Below, one piece after another: positions 58,007 through 64,000 of a stretch of DNA of 64,000 bases. This DNA comes from Pelobacter propionicus DSM 2379. Its GTDB lineage: Bacteria > Desulfobacterota > Desulfuromonadia > Geobacterales > Pseudopelobacteraceae. The notes under the pieces were generated by a model. The model saw only the letters and a program-made list of their open reading frames with translations. It ran no database searches and was not told the origin of the DNA. The stretch lies in the NCBI RefSeq assembly GCF_000015045.1, contig NC_008609.1, forward strand, positions 806,001-870,000, written 5' to 3'. The stretch's first letter is position 1. Each line of letters opens with the position of its first letter. A program made the translations under genes and the position numbers.

Positions 58007-60310
58007 ATGCTGTTTGTAACGCCTGTTGTGACATCTCTTTCCGTCAGACGACGCATGCCGGTTGCGGCACTGCTGCTCTCGGTCCTTTTGTCGGTTTCCG
58101 TCGCGTGCGCCGCCGAAATAGGCAAAGTCCGCACCGCTACCGACATGGCGGGAAACGTGGTCGTGGAGGAATTGGAATTCAAGAAAGCAGACGTTCAGGA
58201 CGCCGTCCGGATCATCTCGGAATTGTCCGGAGTCAATATCGTTGCGACCGGAGAGGCGGGCAAGAAGCGGGTGACGTTCTTTATCCGCAAGCAGACCGTG
58301 GCCGAGATCGTCGACTGCATCTGCCGGCTTTCCGGGCTCTGGTACCGGCATAATCCGAAATCCGGCGTTTTCATCCTGATGACCACTGAGGAGTACCAAC
58401 GGGATATCGTGGTCTTCCGCAACGAACCGATCAAGTCGTTCCAGCTCAAGTATCTCAATGTGGCTGTCGCCGCCAGAACCATCGCCGATCTCTACGGCGA
58501 CCGGGTGGAGCTGCAGGGGAAGGCCAACTGGGATACGGGTGACGACTACGCCATCAGCGGGCTGGATTCGGAGATCGAGAACGACGATGGCGATGATGAC
58601 GACGACAGCAACAGCAACAGCAACAGCGGCAACGGCAGAAACAACCGCAACAACAGCGACAACAGCGACAACAGGAACAACCGTAGCAATGACGGCTCCG
58701 GAAGCAGATCCGGCCGCACCGAGGAAAAGCTGAACCTGACTTCGGCCCAGCTTGCCCTGCTTGAACAGAAAGCCAAGACGGAGCTGCAGATACCCGAAGG
58801 AATGCTCCGCCAGTTGACCGAACGCAAAACAGCTCCCATCTACGTGACCATCAACCGGCAGCACAACATCCTCTTCGTCCGCACCTCCGACGAAAAGGCG
58901 CTCACCGAGATCGCGAAGGTGGTGCAGGATTCCGATCGGCAGGTGCCGGAGGTGCTGCTGGAGATGAAGGTACTGGAGGTACAGCTCAACGACAAGTTCG
59001 AATCGGCTTTCACCATCAGCACCATCAGCGGCGGCAGCCAGACCGGCCCCGATGACGGTCAGGTCGCCAACCCCCTGAACACCGCCGCATCCGCCGTGGG
59101 CAGTACCTTGTTGGGTATGGGTAATTTCGCTCTCAATTCCGAGAGTACCCTGACCTATCAGTTTCTGAGTTCGGATCTGCGCCTGCGGTTACAGCTCTTG
59201 CAGCAGAACAATAACCTCACGACCATCGCCACGCCGATGCTCATGGCCGCCAACAACCATCCGGCCCGGCTGTTCATCGGAGAGGAGACGGTGCTGACAA
59301 CCGGCTTCACGACAATGACATCGACCTCAACCACCACCAGCGGCGTGGTGGTCAATAACACCCTTCCCGTTCCCGTGACGGAAACCAAGAGCGTCGGCAA
59401 TACCCTGACCATTCTTCCCTCCATCAATGCCGACCGTTCGGTGGTGATGCGGATCGTGCATGAGAATTCAAGTGTCAAAACCAACGGCGCCAGCATTCCG
59501 TTGCCGGTGGGGACGACCGTTCAGACCGTTTCCATAGATACCGTCAACACGTCGAAACTGGAAGGAACCGTGCTGGCCCAGGATGGCATGACGGTTGCCG
59601 TGGGAGGGATGATGCGGACGAATATCACCGACTACGAAAGCAAGGTGCCGCTGCTGGGCGATATCCCTTACCTGGGCTTCTTCTTCAAACAGAAACAGAA
59701 GATCAAAACCAAGACGGAACTGGTGCTCCTGATAACCCCCTACATACTCCAAGCGCCGAACCTGGGAGAGGCCGTTACCCGGCGGCGACTGAACGATCTG
59801 TCGGGGAATACCGGTGAAATCAACTCCTATATGGACAAGCTGGAACAGGAGCGTTCCGCAACCGGGACTAGCCGGACCGACGCCGCGAACCGGCATGCGG
59901 AACCGCCCGCAGACGTTGTCGGCGGGAAGGAACAGGGCATTGCCGAGTTGATCAAGACAGCGGCCGTCCAGGTGCGCCAGCCCCTGTCGCTCAGGCAGCC
60001 GGTGGGCGCTGTCCGGCCGGCGCCGCTGGACGTCCGGGGCGAGGTTCAGGTTTTCACCGTCAGCGGCGTTGCGGCGTTGCCCACGGCCGCCTGGAGCGAC
60101 GGCCGGCACTTCGTGACCGCCCTGAAGGTCGTCAACCGGACCAGCAGGGAGCTGAAACTGGATGTCACCGCTCTGCGGGGCGTCTGGGCCGCCGCGACCC
60201 TGGAGCGGCAGGAACTGGCGCCCGCCGGCAGGGACGGTGATTCCACCTGGCTGTATCTTGTTTCCGAAACCGGCTTTGAAAACGTGATTGCCGGGAGCGG
60301 GAGCAAATGA
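58007..60310 (+). CDS. gspD: Secretin GspD/PilQ-type outer-membrane channel
   Basis: Protein of 767 residues. A signal peptide (1-36) is followed by an STN/N0-like domain (45-120), an N1-like repeat (about 140-190), a striking low-complexity stretch of Asp, Ser and Asn (about 191-238), further N domains, and the secretin core (about 320-585) with VPLLGDIPYLGFFF and TKTELVLLITPYIL. The C-terminal 180 residues after it are not part of the core; they may be an extra domain or pilotin-binding region. GGGG lies 6 bases before ATG 58007. It forms the exit channel of the secretion system. Confidence 0.9.
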   Translation: MLFVTPVVTSLSVRRRMPVAALLLSVLLSVSVACAAEIGKVRTATDMAGNVVVEELEFKKADVQDAVRIISELSGVNIVATGEAGKKRVTFFIRKQTVAEIVDCICRLSGLWYRHNPKSGVFILMTTEEYQRDIVVFRNEPIKSFQLKYLNVAVAARTIADLYGDRVELQGKANWDTGDDYAISGLDSEIENDDGDDDDDSNSNSNSGNGRNNRNNSDNSDNRNNRSNDGSGSRSGRTEEKLNLTSAQLALLEQKAKTELQIPEGMLRQLTERKTAPIYVTINRQHNILFVRTSDEKALTEIAKVVQDSDRQVPEVLLEMKVLEVQLNDKFESAFTISTISGGSQTGPDDGQVANPLNTAASAVGSTLLGMGNFALNSESTLTYQFLSSDLRLRLQLLQQNNNLTTIATPMLMAANNHPARLFIGEETVLTTGFTTMTSTSTTTSGVVVNNTLPVPVTETKSVGNTLTILPSINADRSVVMRIVHENSSVKTNGASIPLPVGTTVQTVSIDTVNTSKLEGTVLAQDGMTVAVGGMMRTNITDYESKVPLLGDIPYLGFFFKQKQKIKTKTELVLLITPYILQAPNLGEAVTRRRLNDLSGNTGEINSYMDKLEQERSATGTSRTDAANRHAEPPADVVGGKEQGIAELIKTAAVQVRQPLSLRQPVGAVRPAPLDVRGEVQVFTVSGVAALPTAAWSDGRHFVTALKVVNRTSRELKLDVTALRGVWAAATLERQELAPAGRDGDSTWLYLVSETGFENVIAGSGSK

Positions 60311-60325
60311 ACCCCAAAAAGGGCG

Positions 60326-60466
60326 GTTGTTCACGCGAAGTCACGAAGTTCGCGCAGAAAACCGGATGGTTGGACAAGGCGCTGGAATCACCTGTTCGGT
60401 GAAAGGGGATGATGTTGCAATTATTTGTTTTTAGGTCTTAGCGCCTTTGCGTGAGATGGATTGCCG
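60326..60466 (+). repeat. Dispersed repeat cluster, right copy (inverted)
   Basis: Two pieces: GTTGTTCACGCGAAGTCACG (60326-60345 onward), related inverted to 36183-36214; and 60382-60466, the inverted partner of 42753-42831. The cluster fills the gap between the secretin and MoxR genes. Confidence 0.75.
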
Positions 60467-60548
60467 TTTTTTTAGAATCAAACAACATGGAGTGGAACTC
60501 CTGATCCACCAATTTCAGCAGTGCCTACTATTTCTGAGAAGGGACGTC

Positions 60549-61496
60549 ATGGAAAAGAACAAAGTAAAACCGGCTTGCGGGCAGCCCGGAACAACGCTCG
60601 CCCCCGTCTTTACGCAGCTTAACGGTGTCATACTCGGCAAAGAGAAGCAGATCAAACTGGCGCTCACCTGCCTGCTCGCCCGCGGCCACCTGCTGATCGA
60701 GGATGTGCCCGGACTCGGCAAGACCGTCCTGGCCCATGCATTGGGCCGTGCTCTGGGGCTGGAATACCAGCGGGTGCAGTTTACCAGCGACCTGTTGCCC
60801 GGCGATGTCATCGGCTGTTCCGTCTACGATCGCAACCAGGGTGCGTTCCATTTTACCCCGGGACCGGTCTTTACGCAGCTTCTGCTGGCGGACGAAATCA
60901 ACCGCGCCACTCCCAAGTGCCAGAGCGCCCTGCTGGAGGCCATGGAGGAGCGCCAGGTGAGCGCCGACGGCAAAACGCGCGAGTTGCCGCAGCCGTTTTA
61001 CGTCATCGCCACCCAGAACCCCACCGAACAGGTGGGCACCTATCCGCTTCCCGAATCACAGCTTGACCGCTTTCTGCTGCGGATTTCCATGGGCTATCCC
61101 GATCAGGACGCGGAATTGGAGATCCTTCGGGGGGAAGACCGCAAAACGATGCTGGAGAACATGAATCCCCTCGTCTCCCCGTCCGATCTGCTGGCGCTCC
61201 AGGCCGGGGTGCGGGAGGTGAAGGTTTCGGACGCCGTCTTGCGCTACCTGTACCGGTTGCTTGATTTCACCAGAACGTCGGAGCTGTTTCATACCGGTCT
61301 TTCCACGCGGGCGGGGCTGGGGTTGCTGCGCGCCGCGCAGGCCTGGGCGCTGATCCATGATGAGGACAAGCTGCTGCCGGGAGATATCCAGAGCGTTTTC
61401 CCGGCCGTGGCGGGCCATCGTCTGGCGCCGGTGGCGGGCAGGATGTCGTCATCACGGATCGGCGAGGAGATCATCGCCAATGTTGCCGTCGATTAG
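60549..61496 (+). CDS. MoxR-type AAA+ ATPase
   Basis: Protein of 315 residues. Walker A is GLGKTVLAHALG (in EDVPGLGKT), Walker B LLADEINRATPKCQSALLEAMEE, sensor 1 VIATQNPTEQVGTYPLPESQLDRF. MoxR proteins act as chaperone-like partners of von Willebrand or DUF58 proteins. ATG 60549 has AAGGGA four to five bases upstream. It is followed with a 17-base overlap by the DUF58 gene and then a transglutaminase-like gene, the familiar MoxR-DUF58-TGase arrangement. No signal from the upstream secretin operon is needed, as the repeat separates them. Confidence 0.92.
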   Translation: MEKNKVKPACGQPGTTLAPVFTQLNGVILGKEKQIKLALTCLLARGHLLIEDVPGLGKTVLAHALGRALGLEYQRVQFTSDLLPGDVIGCSVYDRNQGAFHFTPGPVFTQLLLADEINRATPKCQSALLEAMEERQVSADGKTRELPQPFYVIATQNPTEQVGTYPLPESQLDRFLLRISMGYPDQDAELEILRGEDRKTMLENMNPLVSPSDLLALQAGVREVKVSDAVLRYLYRLLDFTRTSELFHTGLSTRAGLGLLRAAQAWALIHDEDKLLPGDIQSVFPAVAGHRLAPVAGRMSSSRIGEEIIANVAVD

Positions 61497-62451
61497 GGGG
61501 GCCGGTTTGCGTCAACGTCTTTCCGCGCTACTGAAACAACCGTTTTCCCTGAAATTGTTCCGGCCGGGGCCGGGAAGAGTCAGGATGCGCCTGACTCCTT
61601 CGGGATGGGGTTTCGTGGGCCTCATTCTGTGCGGGCTTCTGATGGCGGTTAATTTCAGCAACAATCTGATTTTCGCCATGACGGCTCTGTTGCTCTCGAT
61701 CGCGCTGGTGGGGTGGTATCACACCCGGGTCAACCTGAGCTGCCTGAGCTTGACCGATTGGCGCGTCGCTCCGGTCTTTGCCGGCCAGAAAGCGATCTGG
61801 CGTCTGACCGTGGAAAACGGCAAACAGCGCGGTCGCTATGGTATCAGGGCGTGTTCATCCGGAGCGGAAACAGACCCTGAACAGTATCTGGCTGCAGGTG
61901 GACAGACTGAAATTACCCTGCGGCGCCAGGTCGTTGCCCGAGGTCTGATCAAGCCTTGCCCGGCGGATCTCAGAAGCTGTTTTCCCCTGGGGATTTTTGA
62001 AGCGCGCCTGGGCACGAAAGATCTGCCGGAATGTCTGGCCTATCCAAAACCCGCGGGTGATCAGCCTGTCCCGGAACAGACCGCGGGCCGGCAGGCCCAC
62101 CTGCTGAACGAATCCGGCGCCTATACCGGCATGCGGCGTTATGCGCCGGGCGATACGCTTTCCCGCATTTCGTGGAAAGCATATGCCCGCTTTGACGAGC
62201 TTTACACCAAGGAATTCGACGGCGCCCAGGGACGTCCGGCGCTCTGGCTCAGATGGAGCGACGTGCGGGCAAGCGGCGTGGAGCAGAAGCTGTCGCAGCT
62301 TTGTCGCTGGATGCTGGATGTGCACGGCCAGAACCGGGAATACGGCCTGGAACTGCCGGGAATGAAGATTGAACCGGCGGGCGAGGAGAGCCATCTCCGC
62401 CATTGCCTGCAAGCACTTGCCCTTTATGGCGAAACGGAGCGGACTTCATGA
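61480..62451 (+). CDS. DUF58 membrane protein
   Basis: Protein of 323 residues. Two membrane helices close to the N-terminus (about 37-58 and 60-80) precede a cytoplasmic or periplasmic body with the DUF58 motif GMRRYAPGDTLSRISWKAYARFDELYTKEFDG. The family normally has GxRxYxPGDxxRxIxWKxxAR, matched here. It is a probable partner of MoxR. ATG 61480 overlaps moxR by 17 bases with GAGGAG about ten bases upstream; its stop overlaps the next start by four (ATGA). Confidence 0.88.
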   Translation: MLPSIRGAGLRQRLSALLKQPFSLKLFRPGPGRVRMRLTPSGWGFVGLILCGLLMAVNFSNNLIFAMTALLLSIALVGWYHTRVNLSCLSLTDWRVAPVFAGQKAIWRLTVENGKQRGRYGIRACSSGAETDPEQYLAAGGQTEITLRRQVVARGLIKPCPADLRSCFPLGIFEARLGTKDLPECLAYPKPAGDQPVPEQTAGRQAHLLNESGAYTGMRRYAPGDTLSRISWKAYARFDELYTKEFDGAQGRPALWLRWSDVRASGVEQKLSQLCRWMLDVHGQNREYGLELPGMKIEPAGEESHLRHCLQALALYGETERTS

Positions 62452-64000
62452 GCGGTTATTATCAGTGGGTACTGCTGACCCTTGTCATGGCCGCTTTCCC
62501 GAGTCTTGTGCGTCTTCCCTTATGGGTTGCCGGGATAGCGCTTGCCGGTGGCGCGCTGCATTACGCGGGGCGGTGGCGGAAAGGCTGGTATGGCCGGGGC
62601 GCGGGCGCCGCTTTGCTGACGATGACCGTGGCTGGCATCTGGCTTTCGTTTGAAAGCTGGTTCAGCGGCGACGCCGTGCTCAGCTTCTTCATTGCCGTCG
62701 TGTTTCTCAAATGGGGGGAGGCGCGCAAACGGCGGGACTATCTGCTTCTGATATTTGCCGCCGTGATCCTGACCGCTTGCGGCACGCTGTATTGGGAAAA
62801 CCTTTTGAACCTGCTGCACATGCTGCTGGTGGTTTTTCTGCTTACGGTCAGTCTGGTGGCGATTCACTCGGGTGACTCCGCCTTGTCCGGACTGTTTTTT
62901 CTTAGGCGTTCCGGACTGATTTTCGCGCTCGGGCTGCCGCTGATGCTGCTCCTTTTTCTGACCCTGCCGCGTATTCCAGGGCCTTTGTGGGATATCGGCC
63001 TGGCCTTTGGGCTGCCGGTCAAGGCCATGCTGGACCGGGGCGCGGGGGATTTCGGCAAGGCGACATCAATGCAGCCGGGCGGGATTCACAAGGCAAGCCA
63101 GCAGACCGGCAATGTTCTGGTCGCCGAATTCAAGGGCGCCGTGCCCTATAAAAGCCGGCTGTACTGGCGCGGACCGGTTTTCTGGGAGTATGACGGCGAA
63201 AAATGGAATCTCCCGGCAGGCTGGGATGACCGAACCAGGCTGCTCAAGCGCGCTATCCGCACGAAAAAACGGCTCGACCGGGAACTGCATTTCCGGAAGG
63301 ATCCGGTGCGCTACACCCTGCGGGTCATGCCCAATGGCGGCCGCTGGCTTTATGGTCTCGACATTCCCGCGGCGCCGGCCCCCGAATCGTTCATCTCCGA
63401 CGAATACCAGTTGTTGAGCATCCGGAAGATCGACGACCAGGAACCCAAGTTTGAGATGCTTTCGTACCTGGAGTATCTGACAGGGGTCGAGCTTGGCGAC
63501 GAACAGCGGAAAAGGGGGCTTTCCTGGTCGGAAAACTCCAATCCGCGGCTGCGCGCCCTTGGAGCGGAGCTGGCAAAAAAGCATAAAAAGACGGACGCCA
63601 TCGTCCACCAGGCGCTCCGTCTTCTGGCGGACGGCGCCTACCGCTTTGACGCCGGGTATGTCATCCCTCCGGGAAAGGACTCGCTGGATCGCTTCTTCTT
63701 TGACGAAAAACGGGGCGGCGCCGAATATCTCGCCGGCAGTTTCGTGATGCTGATGAGGGCCGCCGGTATTCCGGCCCGGCTGGTCAGCGGCTACCGCGGC
63801 GGGACCATCATCGCGCTGACCAATTTCGTGATCGTCAAACGCGCCGACGCCCATGCCTGGGTGGAAATCTGGCGGGACGGCAAGGGGTGGAGCAGGGTGG
63901 AGCCCAAGGATATCATCCTGCCGCTCGCGGCTGACGACACGGCGCTTTCGGAGAAAAAGCCCAAAGAATCCGTCGTAAAGATGGAAACCGGCAGGGAAAA
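62448..64000 (+). CDS. Transglutaminase-like membrane protein (partial, catalytic Cys replaced)
   Basis: At least 517 residues, open to the window end. About six membrane segments (1-190, including VAGIALAGGALHYAG and LIFALGLPLMLLLFLTLP) are followed by a DUF3488-like periplasmic part and a transglutaminase-like core near 370-490. The nucleophile position, normally RGxCExxA, reads RGGAEYLAG with Ala at 425; the second part LMRAAGIPARLVSGYRGG and the His motif ADAHAWVEIW are normal. It is probably a non-enzymatic or altered family member. It is the last of the MoxR-DUF58 trio. Confidence 0.85.
   Translation, partial: MSGYYQWVLLTLVMAAFPSLVRLPLWVAGIALAGGALHYAGRWRKGWYGRGAGAALLTMTVAGIWLSFESWFSGDAVLSFFIAVVFLKWGEARKRRDYLLLIFAAVILTACGTLYWENLLNLLHMLLVVFLLTVSLVAIHSGDSALSGLFFLRRSGLIFALGLPLMLLLFLTLPRIPGPLWDIGLAFGLPVKAMLDRGAGDFGKATSMQPGGIHKASQQTGNVLVAEFKGAVPYKSRLYWRGPVFWEYDGEKWNLPAGWDDRTRLLKRAIRTKKRLDRELHFRKDPVRYTLRVMPNGGRWLYGLDIPAAPAPESFISDEYQLLSIRKIDDQEPKFEMLSYLEYLTGVELGDEQRKRGLSWSENSNPRLRALGAELAKKHKKTDAIVHQALRLLADGAYRFDAGYVIPPGKDSLDRFFFDEKRGGAEYLAGSFVMLMRAAGIPARLVSGYRGGTIIALTNFVIVKRADAHAWVEIWRDGKGWSRVEPKDIILPLAADDTALSEKKPKESVVKMETGRE

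Overview
The window reads as a piece of chromosome from a GC-rich Gram-negative bacterium, most likely of the Geobacter/Pelobacter group (Desulfuromonadota). That placement is inferred from the combination of hopanoid synthesis, several Feo iron importers, DUF3793/DUF2325 proteins, archaeal-type phosphoglycerate mutase and an atypical pseudopilus secretion cluster. No rRNA, tRNA, phage, insertion sequence or cas gene is visible.

1-13.97 kb, envelope genes: the tail of a CorC/HlyC-type protein, an AsmA-family protein, a TetR regulator followed by squalene-hopene cyclase, a complete RND efflux operon (outer-membrane factor, periplasmic adaptor, pump), a glycosyltransferase and a small unknown protein. 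14-18 kb, first iron block: Fur, a FeoB, a Cys-rich zinc-ribbon protein and a regulator ending in a FeoA domain, the last three translationally coupled; a 53-residue basic protein lies on the reverse strand before fur. 18-23.4 kb: apgM, a ferredoxin-nitroreductase fusion, an Old Yellow Enzyme, a radical SAM protein (AmrS type) and a lipoprotein.

23.5-31.07 kb, reverse strand, metal and ion transport: TerC, a UPF0016/GDT1-type Mn exporter, an AI-2E-family permease, a KefB-like antiporter, a Tim44-domain protein, a second TerC and a ribbon-helix-helix protein. A yybP-ykoY (Mn2+) riboswitch with its terminator heads the last group. Divergent from it, 31.2-39.5 kb is a second iron block: DUF3793, DUF2325, an outer-membrane protein, two FeoA, FeoB, a 44-residue FeoB-associated protein, a FeoA-GGDEF fusion overlapping an HD-GYP phosphodiesterase, a second ribbon-helix-helix protein, HemP and flavodoxin. 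The last stretch ties ferrous iron handling to cyclic-di-GMP turnover.

39.5-42.4 kb, reverse strand: a methyltransferase, prepilin peptidase, YbaB/EbfC and an exported thiol-disulfide protein. 43.1-60.3 kb: an AraC regulator, a tandem YjgF/Rid-fold protein, an imelysin-like protein and an atypical type II secretion locus (three large pseudopilins, PilM/N-like and PilO-like assembly proteins, a PilT-family ATPase, GspE, GspF, a GspC/PilP-like protein and a secretin). This segment lies between two inverted copies of an ~80 bp repeat. 60.5-64 kb: a MoxR-DUF58-transglutaminase-like trio in which the transglutaminase-like protein lacks the catalytic cysteine and runs off the window end.
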